Part shown: one piece after another, positions 50,991-60,048 of the stretch | How the letters are laid out: the number at the start of each line of letters is the position of its first letter | How positions within the stretch are numbered: position 1 is the stretch's first letter | Assembly (NCBI GenBank): GCA_963837325.1 | Contig: CAWIMV010000002.1 | Coordinates: 62,001-126,000, forward strand | Direction: 5' to 3' | Source of the DNA: CAVQKZ01 sp963837325 | GTDB taxonomy: Bacteria; Actinomycetota; Actinomycetes; Mycobacteriales; Jatrophihabitantaceae | Length of the DNA stretch: 64,000 nt | The notes under the pieces: generated by a model | The model's database searches: none | Seen by the model: the letters and a program-made list of their open reading frames with translations, nothing else | Told to the model about the DNA's origin: nothing | Position numbers and translations under genes: made by a program

Positions 50991-51842
50991 TTGCGTCGCG
51001 ATCTTGATGCTGCCGGGCTGCCATAGTTCGTCAGGGGCATCAAGATCCACTCGGCGGCGGGCAGATCGCCAAGCCGCGCGCACCCCGTAGTCGGACCACG
51101 CGCACAGCGACAGGATGGCCACGGCAACGATGCCATCCAGCCACCAGTGATTTCCCGTGACGACCACAACGAAGATCGTGATCACCGAGTGGGCCGGGCC
51201 AAGACCGCGCCAGCGACTCCGGCTGACCCGCCACGTGTAGTACCCGACCAGCACAGCCCAGGCGACATGCAGCGACGGCATCGCCGAGAGCTGGTCGATG
51301 GGCAGGCCGTTGCTGTAGACCGACTGGTTGTAGCGCAAGCCGGTGTCAACGATGCCCGGGAACATGCGCGGCGGCGCCACGGGCAAGAGCTGCACGGCCA
51401 AGCAGAGCAACGTCGTCCAACCCAGGATCGTGCGCACCCGGTGGTAGTGCTCGCGGTGCCGCACGAACAGCCAAATGAGAAAGACCAGCATCATCGTCAG
51501 ATGCATCGCGGCGTAGTACAGATTCGCGCCCTCGATGATCAGCCGGTGCCCGAGGAACGCGTGCTGCAGGCTGTGCTCCGAGGGCAGCGGGAGGTCACGC
51601 TCGACCCGTTCGATCCAGTGCGCCCGCTGGAACGCCCCGGCCTGCGTGCCGGAAAGCGAGACATCGCTCGCCAGCCGCCACAGTGCGTACAACACCCCGA
51701 TCACGGCCGTCTCGCGCGCGAACGCGCCGACCGCCCGGACCACGCGTCGGTTGGACAATGCCGCGCCGGTGCCGCCGACCGCGAGCACCGCGGCAATTTC
51801 GACGGAGTGCTGCCAGCTCAGCCCGACGGTCTGCACCAGCAT
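50823..51842 (-). CDS. PAP2-superfamily membrane phosphatase-like protein
   Basis: A protein of about 339 residues with six helices. The phosphatase signature is split as usual: SAMPSLHVAWAVLVGYYTW (SxPSLH motif) and VVTGNHWWLDGIVAVAILS (GNHWxxD). The architecture matches the inositol-phosphoceramide-synthase/DUF2600-type subgroup of actinobacteria. The last 55 residues (from about TQSLDARRRIQ) are the exact antisense of the neighbouring gene's 3' end and probably an extension after loss of a stop near 51000. ATG 51842 or 51857 are both possible. Confidence 0.82.
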   Translation of the reverse strand: MLVQTVGLSWQHSVEIAAVLAVGGTGAALSNRRVVRAVGAFARETAVIGVLYALWRLASDVSLSGTQAGAFQRAHWIERVERDLPLPSEHSLQHAFLGHRLIIEGANLYYAAMHLTMMLVFLIWLFVRHREHYHRVRTILGWTTLLCLAVQLLPVAPPRMFPGIVDTGLRYNQSVYSNGLPIDQLSAMPSLHVAWAVLVGYYTWRVSRSRWRGLGPAHSVITIFVVVVTGNHWWLDGIVAVAILSLCAWSDYGVRAAWRSARRRVDLDAPDELWQPGSIKIATQSLDARRRIQVDRPHDVIGRVRLPDVCARRERLRKADQDRLDGYFVVGPDVDAPSG

Positions 51843-51974
51843 GACTATGCCGTCCAACCGGCCACGCTCGCCATCGAAATGCCGACCGAACTGTTACCCG
51901 ACCCACTGGCCCAACGGTTTGAGAAGCAGATGCCGTGGTTATGCATCCGGACAAGGACGCGATCGAGGAGTGCC

Positions 51975-52496
51975 ATGGCGTGGAACGGATCGGACGTGAA
52001 GACCTGGGCCCAGCGCCAGGCTGAGGAGTACCGGCAGGGTGAGGATCGTCCGCTCGGCGGCTACGTCGTTGTCATGGGCGTGTACGGCGCCGGAGTCGCG
52101 GCGACTGCGCTGCTCGGTCGGCTGTTGCGCCGGGGGGTGCCCGAACGGATCTCGCCCTACGACCTGGCGCAGATGGCGGTGGCGACGCACCGCATCAGCC
52201 GCACCATGGCCAAGGATCCGGTGGCCAGCCCGATCCGGGCGCCATTCACCAGCTACGAAGGGGTCAGCGGCGCGGCCGAACTGAAAGAGGGCGTGCGCGG
52301 ACACGGCGTGCAGCACTCCGTCGGAGAACTGCTCAGCTGCCCGATGTGTCTGGCCCAGTGGATTGCCACCGGGCTCAGCGCCGGCTTGGTCCTCGCGCCG
52401 CGGCAGACCCGGTTGATCATGGCGACCTTCTCCGCGATCGCCGGGGCTGACTTCCTGCAATACCTCTACGCCTACCTGCAGCAGGCCACCGAATAG
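51975..52496 (+). CDS. DUF1360 membrane protein
   Basis: A 173-residue protein with three hydrophobic segments. YVVVMGVYGAGVAATALLG, RISPYDLAQMAVATHRISR, APFTSYEGVSGAAELKEG and GELLSCPMCLAQWIATGLS (a CPxC motif at the membrane) identify the DUF1360 family, in which SPYDLxLxxxATHRxSRL and CPxCxxxW are diagnostic. The function is unknown. ATG 51975 has GAGGAG upstream. Confidence 0.88.
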   Translation: MAWNGSDVKTWAQRQAEEYRQGEDRPLGGYVVVMGVYGAGVAATALLGRLLRRGVPERISPYDLAQMAVATHRISRTMAKDPVASPIRAPFTSYEGVSGAAELKEGVRGHGVQHSVGELLSCPMCLAQWIATGLSAGLVLAPRQTRLIMATFSAIAGADFLQYLYAYLQQATE

Positions 52497-52539
52497 TCGG
52501 TCGGGTTTCCGCGCCACCCGTCCTGGGTATCGATACGGC

Positions 52540-52800
52540 ATGCGCCACGGGCCGGACGAGATACCCGCCACCACGGTGGTGCCCTATCCGGACGGCCCGC
52601 TGATCGTGCGCGGTGACTTCGAACTGTGCGACGTCGACGGAAAGCCGATCGAGCACGGGGCCGGGTCGGTCGCCCTTTGCCGGTGCGGGCGCTCGGCGGT
52701 CAAGCCGTTCTGCGACAGCAGCCACAAGCGCGCAGCGGTCAAGCCAACCCGCCGGTCCGCCGCCCGCGCAGCCAGCGTTCGGAATGGGCGGCTCGCTTGA
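52540..52800 (+). CDS. CDGSH-type iron-sulfur protein
   Basis: An 86-residue small protein. GPLIVRGDFELCDVDGKPI leads to the [2Fe-2S] site ALCRCGRSAVKPFCDSSHKR, the CxC-x2-S-x3-P-x-C-D-x-x-H pattern of CDGSH proteins (3-Cys 1-His ligation). It probably acts in electron transfer or cluster transfer. Its 3' end overlaps the convergent glycosyltransferase gene by 62 bases. This locus (CDGSH, glycosyltransferase, haem-oxygenase-like diiron protein) is of unknown function. Confidence 0.9.
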   Translation: MRHGPDEIPATTVVPYPDGPLIVRGDFELCDVDGKPIEHGAGSVALCRCGRSAVKPFCDSSHKRAAVKPTRRSAARAASVRNGRLA

Positions 52801-53692
52801 GGCGCTGCCCGGAATAGGACGCACCGCCGCGCGCCACCCGCAGCCAGAGTGCAGCCCACACGCACACCGCTCGTTCGGCCACCCACGCCGGCGCGAACAG
52901 TGGGGCCCGCCGCGGGAAGTAGGCCGTACCTCCGTCTCGGCGGCGACCAATCTCGGCCAGACCGATACAGCCCACCCCACCCGCAAGCAGCCGAGCCGGA
53001 CGGCGAAGCGCCCAGCCGATCACCGGCAGCAGGGCCAGCTCGACCAGCAACCGCAGCGGCTGGGCTTGGCTGTCGTACGCCTGCCGCAGCCGTTGGCCAG
53101 CGAAGTGACCGGCGGTGGGCGGCAGTCGACGAACGTAGACGTCGGAGATGAGTTCACGACCACCGGCCGCCCGGACCGTCCGAATCAGTTCGAGGTTCTC
53201 GAACAGCACGTCGCCGTCATAGCCGCTCGTGCGCAACGCGTCGGTGAGCCGCAACCCGAGCGTGCCCGGAAAATCGCCGCGACCGATGCTCCGGTTGAGT
53301 AGCGAGCGCGCGGTATCCCATTGCGCATGCCATGGCGCGGGACGGAAGTAGTTCTGCGGCCGGACCAGGTCGTGGTGCTCTAGCAGGGCTTCCATGCGGG
53401 CCAGTTCGGTCAGCTCGTACCGCACGTCGTCGTCGGCGATCACGACCCGATCGGAGGCGCATAGCTGCAAGCCGGTGCACACGCCCCGCACCTTGCCGTT
53501 GGCGAAGGCGTACTGCGGATCGGGTCGGACGTGTTTGACCCCGACGAAGTGTGGCCGGTTGGCCGCGAACTGGTCGGGCGCGGACCCGTCGACGACGATC
53601 ACCTGTGCCGCGGCCGAGATTCGCCGGACGTAGTCCCCCAGCTCACTGACGTCGGAATCCGGAGCGGTCTTGAGCGGCAGGACGTAGTCCAT
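52739..53692 (-). CDS. Glycosyltransferase family 2-like protein
   Basis: A 317-residue protein. The nucleotide-sugar-binding strand is AAQVIVVDGSAPDQFAANR, the DxD-type metal motif is SDRVVIADDDVRYELTELA, and YDGDVLFENLELIRTVRAAG is the acceptor-side E(N/D)LE block. The C-terminal part has one or two amphipathic helices (LRLLVELALLPVIGWALRR, AGGVGCIGLAEIG) and may associate with the membrane. The product is unknown. It follows the diiron-protein gene after 5 bases. Confidence 0.85.
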   Translation of the reverse strand: MDYVLPLKTAPDSDVSELGDYVRRISAAAQVIVVDGSAPDQFAANRPHFVGVKHVRPDPQYAFANGKVRGVCTGLQLCASDRVVIADDDVRYELTELARMEALLEHHDLVRPQNYFRPAPWHAQWDTARSLLNRSIGRGDFPGTLGLRLTDALRTSGYDGDVLFENLELIRTVRAAGGRELISDVYVRRLPPTAGHFAGQRLRQAYDSQAQPLRLLVELALLPVIGWALRRPARLLAGGVGCIGLAEIGRRRDGGTAYFPRRAPLFAPAWVAERAVCVWAALWLRVARGGASYSGQRLKRAAHSERWLRGRRTGGLA

Positions 53693-53697
53693 TGCCG

Positions 53698-54732
53698 TCA
53701 GGATGGTTCGGCTGCCACGGCCGCCGACGCGGCGGAATCCGACGGGCGCAGCGACGAACGCCCCGACTGCCAGCGCTTGAGCACGTAGCCGGCGAACCGG
53801 TTGTCGAGTTCGAGACAGCAGGCCGCCCCGAACAGCACGTCGTCGGCGAGGCCGGGCTCATCGTCGACGAGGCCGCCGCACAGGTCGTACGCGGCCAGCT
53901 GCTCGTGCAGGGCGTCGGCGGTGACGTGCTCGTCGAAGAAGCGGCGGGTCACCTGGTCGAGGCCGAGGCGCCGTAGCCCAAGGCTGTAACGGCGATTCGG
54001 GATGGACGAGGTCATCTCGAACGCCGCGAGGTGCCCGACGAGCGCGCCCCGCAGTTCGCGGTGCAGCCCGAACATCGAGATGAGATTGCTGATGGCGAGG
54101 GTCACGCCCGGCACCTCATCGAGGTAGTAGCCGTAACCGTCGTCGAGGCCGAGCCCGCGCAACATCGTCCGGAACAGCTCGGAATGCATGCGGGCGGCCA
54201 CCCCGCCGCCGTACTCGTCCGCCTGGATCTCCACCAACGCGGCCTTGGCCCGGCCACCCAGCCTGGGAATGCCCCAGCTGTGCGGGTCGGCTTCCTTGAG
54301 ATGGTAGATCGAGCGATGAATCGCGAATTCCTCGAACTGGGCGCGGGTCGCTTGGCGCTGCAAGTAGCGCGACAGTGGCGGGCCGTCGTCGCCGGCGATC
54401 AGACCCTTCAACCGTTCTGGCACCGGCTCGGCACCGGCCGGGACGGCCACGGTACGCCGTAGTGCCGTCAGCAGGCAGGCCTCCAACTCGCGCCGGACGG
54501 CAAGCTGGCTGGGCTCCCATTCCCATTCCGGCGCCACGTCGTCGAATCCGCGGTAGTGCAGTTCGTAGCTGCACCACAGCGCCAACTGCAGGTCGTCGTC
54601 GGCCAGCGGCTCGGTCGGCAGCCGCCCGACCGCCCCTGCGCGTTGCCCGCCTGCGTCAACCGAACCGGGCGAACCACGCAGCGCACCGAACAGCGACTCG
54701 CTGATCGGGCCACGTGAGCGCGGCAGCCGCAT
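53698..54732 (-). CDS. Haem-oxygenase-like diiron oxidase-type protein
   Basis: A 344-residue all-helical protein of the iron-containing redox enzyme (HDO) group. Candidate metal ligands lie in LWCSYELHYRGFDDVAPEW (E-x-x-H), AALVEIQADEYGGG (E...D/E) and FFDEHVTADALHEQLA (H-x6-H). Others are FEEFAIHRSIYHLKEADPHS and MTSSIPNRRYSLGLRRLG. HDO proteins catalyse unusual O2-dependent oxidations such as decarboxylations and N-oxygenations. The substrate is unknown. It is in operon with the glycosyltransferase and divergent from the dimethylargininase gene. Confidence 0.82.
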   Translation of the reverse strand: MRLPRSRGPISESLFGALRGSPGSVDAGGQRAGAVGRLPTEPLADDDLQLALWCSYELHYRGFDDVAPEWEWEPSQLAVRRELEACLLTALRRTVAVPAGAEPVPERLKGLIAGDDGPPLSRYLQRQATRAQFEEFAIHRSIYHLKEADPHSWGIPRLGGRAKAALVEIQADEYGGGVAARMHSELFRTMLRGLGLDDGYGYYLDEVPGVTLAISNLISMFGLHRELRGALVGHLAAFEMTSSIPNRRYSLGLRRLGLDQVTRRFFDEHVTADALHEQLAAYDLCGGLVDDEPGLADDVLFGAACCLELDNRFAGYVLKRWQSGRSSLRPSDSAASAAVAAEPS

Positions 54733-54920
54733 CGGATCCCTCCAGGCAACAGGTCTGGGCCGACAAGTCCATTCCCAGGCCGGACCGCCCGGTAACAGTG
54801 CGATGTTGCTGGATCACACCGATGATGTTTACGGGAACCGATATTCCGGGGATGTCCTGGCCAGTTGTCGGCGACCGGGGCCGCCCCGGCGGGGCGCGCG
54901 CGCCCGAATGGGAGGTCGGA

Positions 54921-55817
54921 ATGCCCCAGTCCAGCCTGGACGAACCCGCGGCCCCGAGCAGGCCCACCCGACGGGCGACGCTGCGTACCTACCTGATGTG
55001 CCCGCCGACTCACTTCACCGTGCGCTACTCGATCAACCCGTGGATGCGACTCGACGAACCGGTCGACGCCGATACCGCCATGGCGCAGTGGCAGACGCTG
55101 CTCGCCACGCTGCGCGATCTTGGGCATACCGTCGAGCTCATCGCGCCGCAGCCGGAATTGCCCGACATGGTGTTCGCGGCCAACGGCGGCATCGCCATCG
55201 GCAACCGCGCGATGACACCGCGCTTCCGCCATCCCGAACGGTCGGCCGAGTCGGCCTACTTCGGTCGGGCGTTCACCGACCTGGGATTTCGCACCGTGCG
55301 CCACCCGCGCTTCGTCAACGAGGGTGAAGGGGACTGTCTGTTCACCGGCGAGTTCATCCTGGCCGGCAGCGGCTTCCGGTCCGAACCCGGCGCGGTGCAG
55401 GAGCTCGAAGAATATTTCGGGCTGCGAGCCGTCGGCCTGACGCTGGTCGATCCGCGGTTCTACCATCTCGACACCGCGCTCGCGGTCCTGGACGAGAACA
55501 CCGTCGCGTACTGGCCCGGAGCGTTCACGGCGGCCAGCCAGACGATCCTGCGCGAGATCTGGCCGGAGGCGATCCTGGCCGACGAGGCCGACGCAGCGGC
55601 GCTGGGGCTGAACATGATCAGCGACGGCCGCAACGTCGTCATGGCCAGCGAGTGTCCGACGCTGCAGTGCCAGCTGGAGGAACGCGGCTTCGTTGTGCAT
55701 CCGGTCGACACCAGCGAGCTGCGCAAGGCCGGCGGCGGTGCGAAATGCTGCGTGCTCCAACTGCATCCCCGACCCGGCGAGGCGCTGAGAGGCCCACTCA
55801 ACCCGCTCCGTCGCTAG
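54921..55817 (+). CDS. Dimethylarginine dimethylaminohydrolase-like enzyme
   Basis: A 298-residue guanidine-modifying enzyme of the DDAH/arginine deiminase superfamily. YLMCPPTHFTVRYSINPWM begins the fold, and PDMVFAANGGIAIGNRAMT, FVNEGEGDCLFTGEFILAG and FYHLDTALAVLDENTVAYW (catalytic His) follow. The nucleophile Cys is in GGGAKCCVLQL near the C-terminus. It would hydrolyse methylated arginine (to citrulline and dimethylamine) or a relative. ATG 54921 is chosen because GGGAGG lies 9 bases upstream; the longer frame has no site. The methyltransferase gene follows after 8 bases. Confidence 0.9.
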   Translation: MPQSSLDEPAAPSRPTRRATLRTYLMCPPTHFTVRYSINPWMRLDEPVDADTAMAQWQTLLATLRDLGHTVELIAPQPELPDMVFAANGGIAIGNRAMTPRFRHPERSAESAYFGRAFTDLGFRTVRHPRFVNEGEGDCLFTGEFILAGSGFRSEPGAVQELEEYFGLRAVGLTLVDPRFYHLDTALAVLDENTVAYWPGAFTAASQTILREIWPEAILADEADAAALGLNMISDGRNVVMASECPTLQCQLEERGFVVHPVDTSELRKAGGGAKCCVLQLHPRPGEALRGPLNPLRR

Positions 55818-55825
55818 GAGTCCCG

Positions 55826-56584
55826 TTGTCCGACAACCCCGATTTCGACCCCGCCGAGTACGGCCGCAACATCGCCGACGACTACGACGAGACGACCGGA
55901 GCCGCCGATCCCGCGGCTGAGCTGGCCGCCATCACCGAGCTGAGCCAGGGTCAACCGATCCTCGAATTCGGCATCGGCACCGGCCGATTGGCGCTCCCGC
56001 TCGTTGCCCGCGGCCTTCAGGTCGCCGGCATCGAGGGCTCTGCCGACATGGTGCAACTGCTGCGTGAGAAGCCCGGCGGCGCCGCGATCCAGGTCGAGGT
56101 CGGCGACTTCTCCGAGGCCCGCGTCGACGGCGAGTTCGGGCTGGTCGTACTCACCATGAACACCATCTACGCCCTGCCCTCGCAGCAGGCCCAGGTGAAC
56201 TGCTTTCGCAACGCCGCCAGGCACCTGCGCGTCGGAGGCTCGTTCGTGGTCGAGGCCTGGCTGCCCGACCTGGGGGCCTACCGCCAAGGCCGGGCGCTAC
56301 GGCTGGTGCGGCAGGAAGACGGCGCGGTTGTGCTGGAATCGTCCGAGATCTCACCGGCTACCCAGACGATGCAGACCAACAAGATCTACCTGAGCAACGA
56401 CTCGGTCAAGGTTTTCCCGGCCAACCACCGCTACGCCTGGCCGGCCGAGCTGGACCTGATGGGGCAGTTGGCCGGCCTCGAACTGACGCAACGCTGGGCC
56501 GACTGGGCCAAGCATCCGTACACCGACGACAGCACGGCCCATGTCTCGATCTGGCGAAAGGTGCGCACGACCGACGATGGATGA
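55826..56584 (+). CDS. SAM-dependent class I methyltransferase
   Basis: A 252-residue methyltransferase. PILEFGIGTGRLALPLVAR is motif I, LQVAGIEGSADMVQLL is motif II, and GLVVLTMNTIYALPSQQAQ plus VGGSFVVEAWLPDLGAY are later motifs. The substrate is unknown. The start is TTG 55826 with TAGGAG upstream. Its 3' end overlaps malQ by 8 bases and it follows the DDAH-like gene closely, so the three form an operon. Confidence 0.9.
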   Translation: MSDNPDFDPAEYGRNIADDYDETTGAADPAAELAAITELSQGQPILEFGIGTGRLALPLVARGLQVAGIEGSADMVQLLREKPGGAAIQVEVGDFSEARVDGEFGLVVLTMNTIYALPSQQAQVNCFRNAARHLRVGGSFVVEAWLPDLGAYRQGRALRLVRQEDGAVVLESSEISPATQTMQTNKIYLSNDSVKVFPANHRYAWPAELDLMGQLAGLELTQRWADWAKHPYTDDSTAHVSIWRKVRTTDDG

Positions 56585-58388
56585 GTGGGGCGTCGACGCC
56601 AGCTATCTCGACTCAGAGGATGTCGAGCGCCGCATCTCCGCGGAATCGCTCGCGCGGCTGCGCAGCTTGGTCGGCCGGCCGCCGCCCGAGCTGGCTGAGG
56701 CGGGCCCGATCGTGACCGGGCCCGGCCGGGCCCGGCCCGCACGCGGCGAGGTGCTCCTCGAGTCCGGCGCCGTGGTTACCATCGACGGCCCGAGCCAAGA
56801 CCTTCCGCTCGGCTATCACACGCTCGTGGCCGAGGACGGCAGCACCCGCGACCTGATCGTCAGTCCGCGGCGTTGCCACCCCGTCGCTGACCGTGCTTGG
56901 GGCTGGGCCGTCCAGCTCTACGCCGCGCGGTCGCGGGCCAGCTGGGGCATCGGCGACCTCGGCGACCTGCGCCAGCTCGGCGACTGGGCCGCCGACGGCG
57001 GGGCCGGGTTCCTGCTCGTCAATCCGCTGCACGCCGTGGCCCTGGCCGAGCCGCAACAGCCCAGCCCGTACTTCCCGTCGAGCCGGCGCTTCGGCAATCC
57101 GATCTACCTGCGGGTCGAGGACGTGCCCGGCGCCGAGCTGATCGACATCGCCGCGGCCAGCGAAGCCGGTCGGCGCCTGAACGACAACGACCGCATCGAC
57201 CGCGACGAGGTGTGGCGGCTCAAGCGCCCGGCGTTGGAGGCGATCTTCAGGGCCACCGGAACCGACGAGAAGTTCACGCACTGGCGGGCCAGCGCCGGGC
57301 CGTCGCTGGACGAGTTCGCAACCTGGTGCGCACTGGCCGACGCACACGGCCCGCAGTGGCGCACCTGGCCGTCGGAGTTCCGCCGACCGGGAACTGCGGC
57401 GGTAGCCCGGCTCCAGACCGAGAGCGCGTCCGCAGTCGATTTCCACGCCTGGCTGCAGTGGCAGTTGGCGCGGCAGCAGGCGGCGGCAACCGATCGGATC
57501 AGCGTCATCCAGGATCTGCCCGTCGGATTCGATCCCGACGGGGCCGACGCCTGGGCCTGGCAGGACCTGATCGCGTTCGACGCGACAGTGGGCGCGCCAC
57601 CGGACCAGTTCAACCTGCAGGGCCAGAACTGGGGCCTGCCGCCGCTCGTGCCGTGGCGGCTGCAGCATGCCGGCTACCGACCGTTCATCGAATCGATCCG
57701 GGCGACGATCGCCGCCGGCGGCGGCCTGCGCATCGACCACGTGATGGGGCTGTTCCGATTGTGGTGGATCCCAGCGGACGCTCCGGCAACCGAGGGCGGC
57801 TACGTCCGCTATCCAGCGGAGGATCTGCTCGACATCGTCGCGTTGGAAAGCGTCCGGGCCCGGGCCGCCGTGATCGGTGAGGACCTGGGCACGGTTGAGG
57901 CCGGCGTCCGGGAGGCCATGCAGGCCGCGGACATGCTCTCCTACCGCCTGCTCTGGTTCGAGGAGGACGAGCCGGCCCGCTGGCCGGCGCAGGCCATGGC
58001 CGCCGTCACCACGCACGACCTGCCCACGGTCGCCGGGCTCTGGACCGGTGTCGATCTCGAGGATCAAGCTGCGTCCGGCGTGCACGCGGACGAGGACGGC
58101 ACCCGCCGGCTGCGGGCCAAGCTGGCCGACGTGGCGGGCATCCCGGCCGACGCGAGTGCGGCCGCCGCCGTCGAGGGTGCGTACCGAGCCCTGGCCGCGG
58201 CCCCGAGCCAGCTGTTTACGGCGACGCTCGAGGACGCGCTCGCGGTGCCGAGGCGGCCGAACATGCCGGGCACCACCGGTCGGCCCAACTGGTCGGTTGC
58301 CTTGCCCGTGCCCATCGAAGAATTGGCCAGCGCGCCGACGGCGGAGGCCATCGCCGACGCGCTGGCCAACGGGACCGCGACGTCCTAG
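56577..58388 (+). CDS. malQ: 4-alpha-glucanotransferase
   Basis: A 603-residue GH77 amylomaltase, which transfers alpha-1,4-glucan segments in glycogen or maltodextrin metabolism. Recognisable blocks are SWGIGDLGDLRQLGDWAAD, QPSPYFPSSRRFGNPIYL, IQDLPVGFDPDGADAW, GQNWGLPPLVPWRLQHAGY, GGLRIDHVMGLFRLWWIP (catalytic Asp region), VIGEDLGTVEAGVREAM (general acid Glu region) and AAVTTHDLPTVAGLW. The N-terminal extension is short, typical of actinobacteria. ATG 56577 overlaps the methyltransferase stop, so translation is coupled. Confidence 0.94.
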   Translation: MDEWGVDASYLDSEDVERRISAESLARLRSLVGRPPPELAEAGPIVTGPGRARPARGEVLLESGAVVTIDGPSQDLPLGYHTLVAEDGSTRDLIVSPRRCHPVADRAWGWAVQLYAARSRASWGIGDLGDLRQLGDWAADGGAGFLLVNPLHAVALAEPQQPSPYFPSSRRFGNPIYLRVEDVPGAELIDIAAASEAGRRLNDNDRIDRDEVWRLKRPALEAIFRATGTDEKFTHWRASAGPSLDEFATWCALADAHGPQWRTWPSEFRRPGTAAVARLQTESASAVDFHAWLQWQLARQQAAATDRISVIQDLPVGFDPDGADAWAWQDLIAFDATVGAPPDQFNLQGQNWGLPPLVPWRLQHAGYRPFIESIRATIAAGGGLRIDHVMGLFRLWWIPADAPATEGGYVRYPAEDLLDIVALESVRARAAVIGEDLGTVEAGVREAMQAADMLSYRLLWFEEDEPARWPAQAMAAVTTHDLPTVAGLWTGVDLEDQAASGVHADEDGTRRLRAKLADVAGIPADASAAAAVEGAYRALAAAPSQLFTATLEDALAVPRRPNMPGTTGRPNWSVALPVPIEELASAPTAEAIADALANGTATS

Positions 58389-58882
58389 GGCCGGCTTGCC
58401 CGCCGCCCGGCCGAGACGAACAGCGCACCGCCGCCGATGAGCACGGCGGCGAGCAGGCCCAAGCCGGCGATCTCGACGCCGGTGAACGCCAGACCGCCGC
58501 TGTCGAGGCCTTCACCGGCGACTGCGCTGCACTTTCGGATCGTCAGCGTCAGTGCGCCCTGGCGCCCGCTTGTCTGTCCGACCCCGGTCAACTGTTGCTC
58601 GCCGACTAGGTCGGGAGTGGTCACCGACGGGTCGAACGAACCGGTGGCGCCGGTGGTGGCGGTGCCCACCGTCTGATCGCCGATGCTCAGCTGGATCGTC
58701 TCTCCGGCCGCGAAGCTGGTGCCTCCCACCTCGATCGCCTGGCCTACGCACGGTGACGTCGTGCTGACCGACAACGACGGATGCGTGACCGTCGGCACCG
58801 GCGCCGCCGACGCGCCGGCGGTGAACAGCAAGCAGTACGCGAGCACGCACACCGCGGCCAGTGCGCTGAGCACGCGGCGCAT
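58385..58882 (-). CDS. Secreted protein with LAxTG sortase signal
   Basis: A 165-residue surface protein. It has a signal peptide (RVLSALAAVCVLAYCLLFT, cleaved after ASA), then one Ig-like/IPT domain (PSLSVSTTSPCVGQAIEVGG, SFAAGETIQLSIGDQTVG, DLVGEQQLTGVGQTSG). The end is GGLAFTGVEIAGL, a hydrophobic helix and RRASRP: an LAxTG class E sortase signal, like the larger protein at 21603. ATG 58882 is chosen. It is convergent with malQ, with stops overlapping by 4 bases. Confidence 0.85.
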   Translation of the reverse strand: MRRVLSALAAVCVLAYCLLFTAGASAAPVPTVTHPSLSVSTTSPCVGQAIEVGGTSFAAGETIQLSIGDQTVGTATTGATGSFDPSVTTPDLVGEQQLTGVGQTSGRQGALTLTIRKCSAVAGEGLDSGGLAFTGVEIAGLGLLAAVLIGGGALFVSAGRRASRP

Positions 58883-59002
58883 GGTCATCACCATCACATT
58901 CAGTAGCGAGAGCCGGCAGGGCTCGCTCTCGCATCAACGAGGTCAGGCCACAAGCGATACGCACTGCCTATCGTCGCTTCACGCGGATTCGACAATCCGT
59001 CG

Positions 59003-59995
59003 TCAGGCCAAGGCCTTCTTGACTTCGTCGTAGATCCACCGATACGTGCGTTCCAACCCGTCGGCGAGCGGCGTGGCCGGCTCCCAGCCGTGGCGGCGGA
59101 TGATCTCGGTGTTGTCGCTGCTGCGGCCGCGAACCCCTTGCGGAGCACTGAGGTCGTATTCGCGCTTGAGCCGCACCCCGGCGATGCCCTCGACGATGTC
59201 GATCATCTGGTTGATCGTGACCAGTTCGGAGCTGCCCAGGTTGACTGGATTGGGATCGTCGCCGTTGGTGATCAGCGCAGTGCCGAAGACGCAGTCGTCG
59301 ATGTAGGTGAAGCTGCGGGTCTGCTTGCCGTCGCCCCAGATCGGGATCACGGTCTCGCCGGTGATCGCGGCGGTGGCGACCTTGCGGCAGATCGCGGCCG
59401 GTGCCTTCTCCCGGCCGCCGTCCCAGGTGCCGAACTCGCCGTACACATTGTGGTAGCGGGCCACCCTGGTCTGCAGCCCGTAGTCCTCGTAGAAGTGCCG
59501 ACACATGCGCTCGCTGAACAGCTTCTCCCAGCCGTAGCCGTCCTCGGGCATCGCCGGATAGGCGTCCTGTTCCCGCAACGGCACGACATCGGGGCTGGTC
59601 TGGTGTTCGGCCGCGTACACGCAGGCCGAGGACGAGTAGAAGTACCGCTCGACGCCGGCTTCGTTGGCGGCCTGGAGCACGTGCGTGCTCGTCAGCACCG
59701 AGAGCATGCACGCCGCCTTGTTGTTCTCGATGAAGCCCATGCCGCCCATGTCGGCGGCCAGGTTGTAGACCACACCGGCGCCGTCGACGGCGGCCCGGGC
59801 GTCGGCCAACAAGGACACGTCGCCGACCACGTTCTCCGCTTGCGGGTGCAGTTGGCACCATTCGCCGAACGGCTTGGTGTCGACGCCACGCACGGCCTTG
59901 CCCTCGCCGAGCAACGACGCGACCAGATGCCCTCCGATGAATCCGCCCGCGCCGGTTACCACGGCATCGACTGACCTCACGGCAGGTACCTCCAC
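59003..59995 (-). CDS. GDP-mannose 3,5-epimerase-like SDR enzyme
   Basis: A 330-residue extended short-chain dehydrogenase/epimerase. VVTGAGGFIGGHLVASLLG is the NAD-binding motif. VYNLAADMGGMGFIENNKA is the block typical of GDP-mannose 3,5-epimerases. SSSACVYAAEHQ and EDGYGWEKLFSERMC give the catalytic Ser/Tyr-x3-Lys, and WGDGKQTRSFTYIDDC is the sugar-binding part. It would turn GDP-mannose into GDP-L-galactose or GDP-L-gulose for polysaccharide. It starts the exopolysaccharide locus; the next gene upstream on the same strand is the BY-kinase. Confidence 0.85.
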   Translation of the reverse strand: MEVPAVRSVDAVVTGAGGFIGGHLVASLLGEGKAVRGVDTKPFGEWCQLHPQAENVVGDVSLLADARAAVDGAGVVYNLAADMGGMGFIENNKAACMLSVLTSTHVLQAANEAGVERYFYSSSACVYAAEHQTSPDVVPLREQDAYPAMPEDGYGWEKLFSERMCRHFYEDYGLQTRVARYHNVYGEFGTWDGGREKAPAAICRKVATAAITGETVIPIWGDGKQTRSFTYIDDCVFGTALITNGDDPNPVNLGSSELVTINQMIDIVEGIAGVRLKREYDLSAPQGVRGRSSDNTEIIRRHGWEPATPLADGLERTYRWIYDEVKKALA

Positions 59996-60048
59996 GCGAT
60001 GGGGACGTCACGGGTGTGACGCGCTGGAGTGGAATGGAGCACTTAGAA

